The notes under the pieces: generated by a model
Seen by the model: only the letters and a program-made list of their open reading frames with translations
Told to the model about the DNA's origin: nothing
The model's database searches: none
Shown here: positions 20,577 to 31,769 of the stretch, one piece after another
Layout: each line of letters begins with the position of its first letter
How positions within the stretch are numbered: the stretch's first letter is position 1
Position numbers and translations under genes: made by a program
Origin: Cryoendolithus antarcticus
Taxonomy: Eukaryota > Ascomycota > Dothideomycetes > Cladosporiales > Cladosporiaceae
Assembly: GCA_002077065.1 (NCBI GenBank)
Contig: NAJO01000019.1
Span: 434,001-498,000 of the forward strand
Reading direction: 5' to 3'
DNA length: 64,000 nucleotides

Positions 20577-22727
20577 ATGATCTCCACCACCTCCCACAAG
20601 AGAACAAAGTCCCACCCCACCCTCCCCACAACTCTGACCCCCTCCCCCCTCTCCCTCTACCTCACGACCCTCCGCCTCCTCGACAGCCACACCCTCCCCG
20701 CAGCCCCTCCTTTGACCAACACAGCATTCACAACCGACTCCCGCTCTCGTCTTCGCGCTACAGAATTCTCTCTATACCATCTCTTCCGGCTTTACTCTCC
20801 CGCTTTGACAGCCGAGAAGCTTACGCCGTTCTTCCCGCCTCTAGAACCGCTACAGAGTGTGAATCTGCGAGCAGCACTATTCAGGTCTCTGGAAGGCTTG
20901 AGGAAGGATGGCGTGCTGGGGCCCGGGTTGGTGTTGCGGAGGAGTATGCTTGAGGAGTGTGCTGGAGACCGGTGGTGGGAGGTTTGTTGTGCGTTTGGGG
21001 GAGTGGTGTTGAGGAAAGTTCTGAGGGAGAGGAGGCAGGGAGGGACGATTCAGAGGATTGCAGGGATGGGCATGGAGGAGAAGCAGGTCATGGGTTTGGC
21101 TACGAGGGTAGGGCTGGGGAGGGTCGTTCAGGAGAGGGGGAACATGAGAGCGACCTATGGTGGATTGAATCAGCTGCTGGGCAGCAAAGAGGAGGAAATG
21201 CAGGTCCGGGGACTGGCTGTAAGACAGAGGGGACGACGGCCGAGACACGCAAAGCAGGAGGGCAGGCTACGGAGTCTCGATGAGTATTTGACAAGGAGCT
21301 GGATCGGGGACGAAGACTTGAAGCGCGTATTACTTGATGGCGGAGGGCATACAGCAGAGGACGACGCCTTCCTGCAGACTACCACGGACATCCTGACTGG
21401 CAACCCCACAGCGCAGAGGGAAGATCAAAGGACTGCGATGATCAAATTCGAGCAACGCACCAAAGCACAGAGCACGCGAATTCAGCAATGGCAAAAGATC
21501 CACTCCAAATTGCAATCAAGCACTGAAATCGAGAAGCCGGCGCAAGCCAATACGACAGTATTGGTTCCGAACACCCTCGATTTCGACAGACACCGCGACC
21601 TCTCCCCGACAGCAACGACGCACCATGCTTCTAACACTTCGCGCACGGGACCACATCTCGCGACATACGATCAGCTCCTAACAACCATGCGAGAAGAGCT
21701 TCGCCGTGGTCGTCGCGCGGCCCCAGCTCCAGAACTGCAGCGAAGACCCAAGAGCATCACCCTCGACACGCTCGCCGGCGCCCCGAACCTGCAACCCGCG
21801 AGCAGCAGCGCAGTGCCTTTCTCGCCTCAGCGGTCGCCCTCTGGAGGCTTCCGTCCAGGAATGCATGGGCGTGTGCCGAGTCGGACGCGGACTTATCAGG
21901 CACCTCGGGTGGTTTCGCAGAAGGGCTTGGTGCCGCTGAAGAGCGAGATCTTTTCGCCTCTGAAGAGCGATCGGCCAGGGAGCTGGGACCGCTCGTCGAG
22001 GACCGTATCTGTTACGATGGGATCGAGGAAGCAGAGTGAGGATAGTGGGGAGAGTGGCAGCATCGGCGAGGCGGCGAAGGTCGATAGTGCTGTTGGAGGG
22101 CTGACGGGAAGTGAAGAGCTCGCGTCACCTGATGAACTTGATGAGACCGCAACAGACGATTCACGCGACAGTCTAGCGTCGATCCCACCGCCTACCGTTC
22201 TGCTGTCTTTAGCTGAGCGGACGCGCAAGTCTATGGCCGCTGTGCCCTCGCCATCTCCGCCCGCGCAGATACCTGGCTTGCCATCTCCACTACCACACCT
22301 GGATGAGCCGACAGACACCCTCGCTGTTCGTACGCTGCAGACACTGTCGTCACACGCTTTGCCATCCCCCCAACAGCGATCCTTAAAGCCCAACGGCGAG
22401 GCGCGTACTCGCAGCTCCATTAACAGGACCTCTCTACACCCTCAGAAAGTACGGCGATCAAGCTTCACTGCTTTGCAGCCGCCTGCCGAACTTCGGCATA
22501 GCAACGGACACGTCGAGCATGAGGCTGAAGACGTAGATGCGGTTGGAGGCTTGCAGGTCAACGGCGATGCAAAGGCGAAGGGCAAGAGGGATATCACACC
22601 ACGCGAGGCGCTGTTCGAGGCTACGGCGGAGTACGACTCGGTATTCAGGCCGAGACCGAAGGTGAAGTATAGTCCACCGAGTAGTCCAACGAGAGTGGAA
22701 GTGTCGAGCGTAGGGAATGAAGATTGA
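20577..22727 (+). CDS. HAUS6: HAUS augmin-like complex subunit 6
   Basis: Single exon, 716 residues. The N-terminal HAUS6 domain (about 18-150) is clear: LYLTTLRLLDSHTLPAAP, a helix with SLYHLFRLYSP, then PFFPPLEPLQSVNLRAALF and GVLGPGLVLRRSMLEECAGD, all hallmarks of fungal HAUS6. The remaining two thirds is low-complexity, rich in Ser, Pro, Thr and Arg, with possible phosphorylation sites but no domain. Known role of the complex: augmin recruits gamma-tubulin to spindle microtubules for branching nucleation; in fungi it is retained in filamentous species and lost in yeasts. The divergent neighbour is the HD-domain nucleotidase gene. Confidence 0.85.
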   Translation: MISTTSHKRTKSHPTLPTTLTPSPLSLYLTTLRLLDSHTLPAAPPLTNTAFTTDSRSRLRATEFSLYHLFRLYSPALTAEKLTPFFPPLEPLQSVNLRAALFRSLEGLRKDGVLGPGLVLRRSMLEECAGDRWWEVCCAFGGVVLRKVLRERRQGGTIQRIAGMGMEEKQVMGLATRVGLGRVVQERGNMRATYGGLNQLLGSKEEEMQVRGLAVRQRGRRPRHAKQEGRLRSLDEYLTRSWIGDEDLKRVLLDGGGHTAEDDAFLQTTTDILTGNPTAQREDQRTAMIKFEQRTKAQSTRIQQWQKIHSKLQSSTEIEKPAQANTTVLVPNTLDFDRHRDLSPTATTHHASNTSRTGPHLATYDQLLTTMREELRRGRRAAPAPELQRRPKSITLDTLAGAPNLQPASSSAVPFSPQRSPSGGFRPGMHGRVPSRTRTYQAPRVVSQKGLVPLKSEIFSPLKSDRPGSWDRSSRTVSVTMGSRKQSEDSGESGSIGEAAKVDSAVGGLTGSEELASPDELDETATDDSRDSLASIPPPTVLLSLAERTRKSMAAVPSPSPPAQIPGLPSPLPHLDEPTDTLAVRTLQTLSSHALPSPQQRSLKPNGEARTRSSINRTSLHPQKVRRSSFTALQPPAELRHSNGHVEHEAEDVDAVGGLQVNGDAKAKGKRDITPREALFEATAEYDSVFRPRPKVKYSPPSSPTRVEVSSVGNED

Positions 22728-22789
22728 AAAGATGGATCATAGCTGAGCATGGCAGAGTGCAGCAGATCCGCAAACCTTCACGCCCAACA

Positions 22790-23690
22790 GATCTGACCTG
22801 TAAGCAATTGACGTCTATAGACCCGGCCGCATCTCCATCGCGTTTGATATCTCCATCGGCCACCGTCTCTCGGCGCGTGCGCGGAGCGACATCGGGACGA
22901 TCGATAACACCGCACACGAGGTGCAAGTGTCGGTCCTTCCGCGACTCGCCGCTTCAAATGGAGACCAAGAGTACCGTTTAGATACATTTCCTCGACGATC
23001 AAAGCGAGGGCAGACCGCCCTACTTCGAATTCCGTTCGCCTGCCCATGAACGTGCGGAGGTATAGTCTGCCCTGAGACCAGAACTCCGCATCCGCATGGG
23101 AACCTATAGTCCTGGTCCATGACCATTGATCTCCAGCCCGTGAGAACTCGGAAATGTCGTCGGCAAGTCCTTGATCCCATGCTAGAGCCCAGCAGCCTGC
23201 GTCTTGCAGCTGGTTCGTCCGCTGAAGTCGAGCAGGACACGGAGTCCGTCGGCCTTCGCGCCGATCAGAGGGCGGTATCCACACCACTCCGGTCTGTCGT
23301 TGCCTTGCTAAACGTTGACCATGTTGTCGGCGAGGTCTAATCGCTCGCCGAGATTCTTCGAGTCCTTGGTTCACGAATACATCAATGACATCGATGGATC
23401 CGTTCTTGCGGTGGGTGTTCCACTCAAGATATCCTGCGAGGGTTCCTAGGGATATTGGGCTAGCACTGCCACCGCATTCTATGTGACAAGCAAGTATCAG
23501 ATGTCCATATTTGAGGTCTTCGCCGGATTGTGCCGATAAAACGAAGCATTCCGAGCACGATTCATGCCAACTATGGTATCGCAGTGTGTCATCGCGAGCC
23601 GGGATGTAGTGGACGGCTGTCTTCGGAGAAATCGCGTTCTGCCAGGCGATGGACGATTTGTTACAAAAGCTGTACTATGGAAAAGTCAAC
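22790..23690 (-). pseudogene. Possible degenerate or multi-exon gene of unknown family
   Basis: On the minus strand a frame is open from about 23690 to 23356 and reads like real protein, with closely spaced Cys and His residues (HESCSECFVLSAQ, then LILACHIECGG and LGTLAGYLEWNTH). Past about 23377 this frame degrades. A donor-like GTATTC near 23380 and an acceptor TTTAG near 23309 would link it to a frame containing RPEWCGYRPLIGAKADGLRV, but that frame stops soon after, while the other two frames stay open down to about 22790. I could not find one splice model that gives a long protein and I do not recognise a family. It may be a broken gene or a gene with introns I mis-called. Confidence 0.3.
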
Positions 23691-26019
23691 GTCAGTTCAT
23701 TCGGTGAGCTCCAGGGTAAAAATCGCAACCCAGAACCCCATCAGCGCAGTTCAGCCCAGTCTACCCTGCAAACATCATCAAGAATAGCCCTCCTCCCTGC
23801 CAATGCAAATCCACACGGTGTCACATATCCCCAATTCCAATCCCCCACAGCCCTGCAAGGCCGCTAGACTGCCTGCTGAACCTGCAGCAGCGCGCATCGT
23901 GGCGTCGATAGTTGCATCAGTAAAAGACCGTTGTGGATGCAGTGAGGAGTGTGTCACTGTCCAGCCAGTTGGGTAGGGCACGTGTTTGGACGGCTCACGG
24001 TCGAGTACCCGGGTTGATGAGTCGGAGGGTATACCGGATAGACGATTCTCGGTTTAGTGGTTGAGGTGCGCGCTGGGGTTGGAAGGAATCTGGCATAACG
24101 GCCGGAGATGTTGGACGCTGATGTAACGTAGAGTGCTGTAGGGAAAGGGGATGGTGAAGGCACTGTAGTGTTCTTGGAGGACCGGGGTGACGGGCATATT
24201 ATGGATGTTTCTGTATTGATGCTTGACCACATTGTCGTGCCTCATGCTTGGGCGCGGAATGATACAAGGCATTGCATGAGATGAGTATAGTACTGTATTT
24301 CAAAGCTGCTCTGCGTGTACCTGCCTGATCAGAGTGCTCAACACCCATCCTTTGCCCTACATCGCGTACAAAGTGATCATCCTACCTAGGCGGACATCGA
24401 ACCGAGTCCTACGCTCCTCCAAAACCGTTCATGACCTGCAGGTAGTCATCAGCCAAACCGATACATCTCCCCGATTGGCCCTCCCCACTGCACGGAGGTC
24501 GCCGCCACGGCAGTCACCCACCAACGCAGCCACCTGTCACGCGACGCCACCGCCAATAGCAATCCCGGCTCCCCTTCACGAAAACAGGACCTCCACGCCG
24601 TAGATCAGCATCCCGTTTCGCGCATAGCACGGCTGACGCATAACCGGCGCCTTACTCTCGCTTCTGCCACCACTCGTGGCTTCTCCAGGCTTGTCAGCAC
24701 AATATGGTCGCGACGCCTCACCTGGACGGATTACTGTATGCAGTAGGCGGGACGAACTGCATGCGTGCCGGAGGCCAGTGGAGATGCTGCATACGATGTG
24801 TTACTCTTCCCCGCTCTGCACGTACACGCAAGGCTGATGATCAGGAGTGAGAAAGTGGTCATCTGCGAGTGTCGAATTTTCGCTGTTTGGGCAACAATAT
24901 TGTGTTGTGATAGAAGCGCGCACACTGCAGTCGTTCCACAGCTGTGCTGCGGCATTCCTGACGTGCTCGCCCCCGCTACGAAGAAACATGTGCGATCTCA
25001 AGAAGCCTCCATCACTGTCTCAGGATGTTACCCTCTCAAGCAGCGCTGCCGGGGCGCTGCGAGGATGGCATCTAGAGCATTCGCGTTCCGTACCCTTGCT
25101 CGTGATCATCACTGGACGGCAGGATCACGTCTGTGTACACCCGGTAGCATGAACATTGCGTGAGACTGCGGCGCCTGCCACATGGCAGCTACTGCACCAT
25201 AGCCTCGTAGTGCACACGAACCCCCACCCCCGTGACCACACAAAACCTTCGGTCCGACTTTATGAGTCGTGCCCTGGCATCGCGCTTCGACCGCGGCGTT
25301 CGCAGCGCAGTGAGAGCTGAGTACGGGGTCGGACAGAGTGAGGTAGAGGCGCTCACGATCGTCCGGACAATAGCCGCATCGTCTCGACTGTCGTCAAGAT
25401 GAGAGTTGGTCGCTGCGAGGGTTGCGCAAGGCCCGTGACGGACCGCGCTGATTTGTCTTTCCGTAGTGCTCGGCCCCCGGTTGCGTGGAGACGCAAGTGA
25501 CCTGGCCCATGCCATCGCCACCCGCCTCATCGAGTTAGATCGACATGCATCGTCTCGTAGCGTGAGCAGGGATTCTCCACACGTCCAGCACACTGGGATC
25601 GAGAGGTTGCTGCGCGCAAGAACAGGGTCCCGTGTTGGTAGGCGCTGCTGGGCTGCTGCTATAGACCTGCTGTGTGTGGCTTGCAAATCCGTGTCTCCCT
25701 ATCCATCGCGATTCTTCGTCTCGTCCTGACAACAGACTCAGAGACTCCATCTCGGACAAGGTCAGGCCACAGCAGTGTGACGCAGTTGATGGTCTGGGAT
25801 CAGAGGGAAGACGATACATAAGGTCGGAGGGGCCCATGCCGTCGATGACCCGGGCAGGAAGGAAGAGCACGCGAGCAACAGAGACTTCGAGCGGAAGGAG
25901 CATCGCGACCACACTGCGAATTCCTTGAGATAGCTACTGGAACACCGAGGTCGCATTATCCGCCCCGCTACCCGATACATCGCATCGCCAAGGACATCAC
26001 ATTGCGCGCTCCCACCAGC
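23691..26019. other. Long intergenic region upstream of the C2H2 regulator
   Basis: About 2.3 kb with many short frames on both strands, none carrying a recognisable motif. Long leaders and promoters are common ahead of fungal regulators. A 166-residue frame on the minus strand (25189-25686) lacks any domain and has an Arg/Ser-rich composition expected by chance in GC-rich DNA. I see no gene here. Confidence 0.45.
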
Positions 26020-29000
26020 ATGCCCGGTGAGATCGAAATCACAGCTGCTCCTCCATCGGCAGAGGAAGTGGACAGTGAGACGGAGCACAAGGAGGAGCTC
26101 GTAGATGGCGACCAAGATGGACATGACATCGGCGACTCGAAGCCGAAGAAGAAGCGGAGGATCATCAAGACCAGCGACAAGAAGTATGAGTGCCCGGAGA
26201 AGGACTGTAATAAGATGTACTCGAGAGCAGAGCATTTGTACAGACATCAACTAAACCGTATGTATATGTCTCAGATGGCAGCGTTGCGGACTAAGTCCCG
26301 GCTCGTAAGTGGGGACACGAGGGCTGACTTGAACATTGACAGACACACCAAAACAGATCTACCGGTGCGACTTTCCTGGTTGCGACAGAAACTTCGTACG
26401 CGCAGATCTGTGTGCGAGGCACAAAGAACGCCATACAGCCAAAGGCTCCCACTTGCAGCGCAAAGACGCCTTCCTGAACAGCCAACGCGGGGAATCGTCG
26501 GGGTCCGCGCCACCGTCTTCACCAGACAAACTCGCAGCCAGCCATTCGCCTGTAGAGACAAATCACGCATATCGCCATGTAGCGCATCATTCCGAAGGCT
26601 ATGCGGCGCCAGTGGACCAAGCGCAGCACTACCCGCGCATGAATGATGGCTACACCGAACAGGGCGCCAGCGAAGTGCCTTCAGCCCATGCGCAACATGG
26701 CGTGCCGACTGCGTTAGCTATGGACCCGCAGTTGACGAACGGTCATGTGCAGAATGGGTATGGGGCGATCAACGAGCCGTACGCTCCGCCCACGATGATG
26801 CCGCCCGCTTCGGTGCCAGACCAGCGCCGCTTCAGCTTTGATGCGTCGAATTACAGCTCGCGGCCGATTCAGCCGAGCACTGCGCAGCATACCGGCTACT
26901 ACCAATCGATAGCGACGCCGCAAAACACAATGCAGCCTCCACCGTCCATTACTTCGCCACAGGCCGTGGGTGGTATGTACGGCCAGGCTTATCCTTCTCC
27001 AGCCAGCAACAACTACAGAACTCCGAGCTATAATAACCTACAACCACTGACGACGCCATACGGGTACGCACAGCCCGCCTACACACCACAGCAGAACGGG
27101 GGTCGCAACGGCATGTACGCCTCACCAGCAATGACAGCTGCAGATCAGAGCTCAATTGGCAGTCGCGCGAACAGCGTCGTGTACTACCCCGATATGGACG
27201 TGAACATGCAGCAAAACATTGCACTTCCAGTCTTCGATGACGAGATTGCCCTGAACCGCTCACCTCCATTGGTGCTAAACGAGGATTTCCTTGCGTCCTT
27301 GTTTGGGCCGAACGGGATAATGCCAGACGCGCCAATGCCATCACCACCGCCGCTAGACCCACCGAACCCGGCAATGTACAACATGCCGTTGCCAAAGCTC
27401 GAGACTGATCAGCTGAGCCGCGAGCCTTCTATGCCGAAACTCGAGTCGATGAGCCCACCGATCCTCAGCGGACTCGACATTAGCTTGAGAGAAAGTGCAA
27501 TCACGGAGAAGAAACGCATGCGTCTGATCGATCTGGTCAACAAGCGATTCACTGACCCAGAGCGTATGCCGGACTGGCGATCTCGGGAAGAGATTATGGA
27601 TGGCAGTATCAGCGATCCGAACCATGTCATGGGCATGAAGATGTTGAAGACCTTTATGACAAGCTACTGGGTACATGTGCATCAGCAGATGCCGATCATG
27701 CATCGTCCGACGTTCAACCCGGAAACTTGTCCAGATCTGCTCATGATCGCCATGATGTGTCTGGGCGCGAGTTGCATAGAGCGGACACATGACCCAGAGT
27801 TGACACAAAGGTGTGCTGAGATCTCGGCATTCTTGGCATACCACACGCGATGGGAGGTGTTCAAGGATGTCGAGTTCCGACCGACGGCGAAGCTATGGAC
27901 CTTCCAGGCGATGCTCCTGCTTGAGCTGTTCGAGAAGATGTACAGCACACGCGCGCTTCACGAGCGAGCACACATTCACCACGCAACAACGCTCACAGTC
28001 ATGCGTCGGGGCTCGTCACTGGTCGGCCGAAGCGCGATCAGCGAGTCGCCAGGTAATGCTAATGACCCAACTCGTACACCACCAGGACCCGATGGTAGTA
28101 TCAACACGAGTGGTGTCAACACGCAGGATGGACGTTGGAACAGATGGATTACTGCTGAAGCCACCCGGCGCGCAGCTTTCGCAGCCTTCATTATCGATTC
28201 GACACACGCAACGCTCTTCGGTCACTCAGCGGTGATGTCGCCTCACGACATCAAGCTTCCGCTTCCATGTGACGAAGCGCTCTGGGCTGCCACATCAAGT
28301 GCTGAAGTGCAGCGCGTCGAAGCTAGCTTGGCGGCAAACGGCTTCAAGCCTACTTCATTTGTGGATGGCCTCAAGCGCACTCTCAACGGCCAGCGCGTAC
28401 GAACTAACACTTTCGGTCGCGTCATTTTGATGGCTGGTCTGCTGAACGTCAGCTGGCACATGAACCAACGAGATCTGCAAGTCTCCTCGTTGGGCGCCTC
28501 GGGTACTCTAGGGAACCAGATGAAGTGGCGCGCACCTTTGACGCGAGCTTTCGATTTCTGGCGAAGAGACTTCGATGACTCGCTGAGTAAGAACGAGCAC
28601 TGGCTTCAGGTCGCCTCGTCTGGTCCATCCTCAGCTTCATCGTCCACTGCAGGCGGCCCTGCTTCGGCCATAGAAACCAGAGACTCCGTCTTCGAGTCGA
28701 GAACGTGCTTGCACAGCTTAGCGCACATGGCCATGCACGTCGATATGATCGACTGCACCGTTTTCGCCGGCTCTGAGCGCGCACTAGGCCGTGTTGTGAC
28801 CGAAGCCGATCGTGCTGCTGTCACGCGGCGGATGCGCGAACAATGGGCTCCCTCGGCACGAGCTCGAGACGCCGTCTTCTACGCGCTCCGCTTTCTCTGC
28901 GAAGTCCTGATTCCGGACGAGGAGCTCGTGGCAAAACGCCAGCAGCAACCCCCACAACCCCCGACCTTCGCCTACTCAGCTCGCGATGACTACCTCCTCA

Positions 29001-29350
29001 ACCGCCCGTGGGTGCTGTATTTCGCTGCGCTGATTGTCTGGTCGTACGGGTATGCTCTGGATGGTCCAATCCGCCCTTCAAACTACACGCTCACTTCGCG
29101 GGAGCTACAGGTCTACGACATGCAGCGCTACCTCATCCGTGTCGGCGGTGTGGCGAGTCCGGATGATCTGGAGAAGCTGAAGGACCGGAACAGCTGTTTG
29201 GGTTTACTGCTGCTGCTGAGACAGTGTTTCAGAGAGCCGAGATGGGAGCTTCTGCACGAGGCTAGCGATCTGTTGGGCGGCTGTATCGACCTGCTGTTAC
29301 CTGGGCATGCGCCGGGGTCGTTGAGTGGCGAGAATGTCTTGAGGGTCTAG
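26020..29350 (+). CDS. C2H2 zinc finger / fungal_trans-domain transcription factor
   Basis: Two exons, 26020-26257 and 26343-29350, with an 85-nt GTATGT-AG intron, encoding 1081 residues. A basic stretch (KPKKKRRIIK) precedes two C2H2 fingers at about 55-110: YECPEKDCNKMYSRAEHLYRH, whose last His is completed by the splice (HQLNH), and YRCDFPGCDRNFVRADLCARH. Splicing is needed to complete the first finger and reach the second, fixing the intron. A long Gln/Pro/Tyr-rich region follows. The fungal-specific transcription factor domain (fungal_trans) starts around residue 440 (MTSYWVHVHQQMPIMHRPTF, then PDLLMIAMMCLGASCIE). This C2H2 plus fungal_trans architecture is known for regulators such as yeast-form Klf1-like and AmdX-like proteins; targets cannot be inferred. 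Confidence 0.9.
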
Positions 29351-30021
29351 GGGATGGCCTAGCTCATCTTCGTTGTTCACCGCGATCGAGTGTCACAACG
29401 AGGGAGCCGCAGAAAAGGATACCATGCGCACTAAACAGCTGCGCACTGAACAGACTTGAAGCTGGGACAGCGAAGCACGATTTTGGACGACCTCAGCAAG
29501 GTAGCAGCTAAAGATAATGTTGTCAGCAAAGTCCGACAGTATTTACACAATCAGCAGGTCAATCACGGATATTGGAGCAGCATCTGTTCCTTAAAAAGTT
29601 TGGGGGGCATGTGTCGATATCCTTCTCCGCTTCTTGGGCAGTTGTAAGACAAATAATGGCCGTATGCAGTGTATGCATTGAAAATGACCTGGTAGTCAAC
29701 CTAAGCAATCAATCGCTTGCGAGTGACTATGTCGCGGTCCTGCTGAGTTCTGAGCGAAGACAATTTCCATTGCGGAACCACTGTGTGACGAGCCTCTGTC
29801 CATGGTGGCAGAGCATATACAGCCACACAGCCAGACTGCATGGTGGCTTCGCTCCGCTTGACAAGCTTCCAGCCCGGTGCTGTGCAAGGCAGTGGACGTC
29901 TGAATGACCTCTCCTGCGCCTCTATGATCGTTGCGATCTCCGGGCTACTGAGCGAATGACTTCGGACTCCTCATGGCACCAGTCCTTGTAATTCATACAA
30001 GACCGGCTTTTTGGCATACAC
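29351..30021. other. Intergenic region between the C2H2 regulator and the HET locus
   Basis: Holds the 3' flank of the regulator and the promoter of the HET locus. Short frames only; nothing recognised. Confidence 0.5.
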
Positions 30022-30029
30022 TATATATA
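30022..30029 (+). promoter_or_regulatory. TATA box of the HET locus
   Basis: TATATATA about 100 bases before the ATG at 30130, the normal spacing for a fungal TATA element plus 5' leader. It supports transcription starting upstream of the N-terminal frame rather than only before the HET frame. Confidence 0.45.
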
Positions 30030-30129
30030 CCGGATAGACTAAGTCGGGCGCTCATAAACGACCACAAGGGACCGGGCGGTAGAGCGCAGCCTGCCTGAAG
30101 GTCTTGCTTATCTGGTCAACGCAACAGCT

Positions 30130-30708
30130 ATGGCTCAGCGAGAGGTCATCCAAGACTTGGATGGACTTGCAATGACCCTAAGCCAGATGCAGATGTCGCA
30201 CCGCAACAGGGACCAGGAACCAGTGTCTCGTCAGTTTGACGGAGGGAGGCGACCGGCTGTCTCTGGACATCAAGCGCGTCTTGTATCTGCGCTGAATTCC
30301 CGCGTCGTACCACAAGCTCAATTGCGTGAAGCGGCGTACCACAGCAGGGTAGATTATCTCGGTGATCGATACCGGCATCGAAACGCGGAACCTACTCGAC
30401 GAGCCCTGCGAGGTCGTCAATCCGATCATGAGGCTTCCTCGGAGGACGAGCAAACTCAATCTGATCCTGAGGCTTTTTCGGAGGAAAGGCAGACTCAATC
30501 TGATCCTGAGTCTTCCTCGGATGATGAGGAAACTCGGCGAGGCTTGCGAGATCCTCAGCCTTATCCGAATCGTCCTCGGATGAAGAAGCAGTTCGACAAG
30601 CCTTGCGAAGTCGTCAGTCTCAGTCCGAGTCCTCCTCGGACCTTCGGGACACCCAGCGCCACCGAATCGAAGTATCTGCGGGCTCACAACCGCTGCGCCT
30701 GCCTCTAA
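30130..30708 (+). CDS. Acidic-repeat N-terminal frame of the HET-domain locus
   Basis: An ATG at 30130 opens 192 codons. After a neutral first 90 residues comes a Ser/Glu/Asp/Gln-rich repeat with units such as SSEDEQTQSDPE, FSEERQTQSDPE and SSSDDEET. In the last part the same repeat family continues in the HET frame instead (LARSSALSESSSDEEAV, then ALRSRQSQSESSSD). Aligning DNA of the last two units suggests one base is missing around 30573-30579. The stop TAA of this frame overlaps the ATG of the HET frame as TAATG at 30706-30710. So this is either the separated N-terminus of a broken HET gene or an upstream reading frame with reinitiation into HET. Confidence 0.5.
   Translation: MAQREVIQDLDGLAMTLSQMQMSHRNRDQEPVSRQFDGGRRPAVSGHQARLVSALNSRVVPQAQLREAAYHSRVDYLGDRYRHRNAEPTRRALRGRQSDHEASSEDEQTQSDPEAFSEERQTQSDPESSSDDEETRRGLRDPQPYPNRPRMKKQFDKPCEVVSLSPSPPRTFGTPSATESKYLRAHNRCACL
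30405..30660 (+). repeat. Degenerate acidic-Ser tandem repeat in the HET locus
   Basis: Two near-identical copies of a roughly 50-nt block containing ACTCAATCTGATCCTGAG, embedded in larger units that begin with GCCCTGCGAGGTCGTC, GGCTTGCGAGATCCTC and GCCTTGCGAAGTCGTC. Unit copies encode Glu/Ser/Asp/Gln-rich peptide. The frame shift between the two gene parts lies inside this repeat. Confidence 0.65.
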
Positions 30709-31769
30709 TGGTCGATGACGAAGACCAACTAAGACGCTTAGCTATCGGCGAGTTCCGGATTCTTACCATACACCCAGGGTCACCTCAGGCTGCGGTTAAA
30801 TGCAGCGCACGCATCTACCGCTCGTTTACTCGCTGCCCATCATACGAGGCTCTGTCATATGCCTGGGGCGATGGAAAGGACCACGGGATCGTGTACGTTT
30901 CTGTTGACAAAGAGCGCGGTGATGACCCCGTGTCTAAAGAAGACCTGCATAAGGTGGCCCTGGCCGACCAGATGCGCGTTTACCGCTACATCTATGATAA
31001 TCTTACCAGCGACGGAACCTTCTCAGGTTGCACGAGAAATTGCGAGAACGCATTGCGTCGGTTCCGTCTGCAAGACAAGCCGCGTACTCTTTGGGTCGAT
31101 GCCATCTGCATCAATCAAAAGGACAAGGTGGAGAGGAGTAGGCAGGTGCAGATTATGGGGCATATCTATCACTACGCAGATCGTGTCATTGTATATTCTG
31201 GTCAAGCGGAAAACCCGAAGTGGACCAACCTCCTCAGTCCCTCGTATTTCCAGCGACTCTGGCCCGTACAGGAGTTGCTGCATGCGCAAAAGATCCGACT
31301 TTATTACGGGAATTCGTCTATAGACTGGGATGTGTTGTCTAGCGATTATGAGGCCTGGAAACGAGACGTTGGCCCGATGGACAGGTGCTCGACAGCGCCG
31401 ACAGCAGTGGGTCCATCAGACTTCTTCGAGCTCCGGCGGTGGTATCTCAGACAGCCGGCTCGAAGGGTCCGCCTAACTGTCGAAGACCAGCGAGAACACG
31501 AGCGCCTGTCTTCCGTGGGCAGGCTTGACAAATCCCAACTCGTTACAATACTGCGCATGACATTAGCGCTCAGCTGCAAGGAACCGCTCGATGAGTTCTA
31601 CGCGGTGCACTCACTGTTCTATGGAGAGTTGTACAGCAACATATGGCCAGATTACGGCAAGAGCCTGCGGGATTTACATGAGGAGCTCGTCAAAATTGTT
31701 GGCCTGGGAAATAAAGAGGAATTGCGCGACCTGCTGAATCTGCGTCTGCGTTTGCGTCTTGCGAGGTAA
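30708..31769 (+). CDS. HET-domain (heterokaryon incompatibility) protein
   Basis: From the ATG at 30708 the frame encodes 353 residues. The HET domain is plain: FRILTIHPG, YEALSYAWGD (the diagnostic motif), then a helix with LWVDAICINQKDKVERSRQV and MGHIYHYADRVIVYSG, followed by LWPVQELLHAQKIRLYYG (the usual 'RVWVVQE' block, here with Leu-Trp-Pro). The remaining C-terminus has no second domain and the protein is short for the family, which often exceeds 600. Known role: HET domains trigger cell death on encounter of incompatible nuclei or alleles and resemble TIR domains. A related acidic repeat is encoded upstream in another frame (see the 30130 entry), so the true start may be upstream if the frame break is an error. 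Confidence 0.82.
   Translation: MVDDEDQLRRLAIGEFRILTIHPGSPQAAVKCSARIYRSFTRCPSYEALSYAWGDGKDHGIVYVSVDKERGDDPVSKEDLHKVALADQMRVYRYIYDNLTSDGTFSGCTRNCENALRRFRLQDKPRTLWVDAICINQKDKVERSRQVQIMGHIYHYADRVIVYSGQAENPKWTNLLSPSYFQRLWPVQELLHAQKIRLYYGNSSIDWDVLSSDYEAWKRDVGPMDRCSTAPTAVGPSDFFELRRWYLRQPARRVRLTVEDQREHERLSSVGRLDKSQLVTILRMTLALSCKEPLDEFYAVHSLFYGELYSNIWPDYGKSLRDLHEELVKIVGLGNKEELRDLLNLRLRLRLAR

Noticed and set aside
25189..25686. 166-codon frame on the minus strand upstream of the C2H2 regulator
   Set aside because: Arg/Ser/Ala-rich with no domain or conserved motif; length expected by chance in GC-rich DNA with TTG/CTG-type starts allowed.
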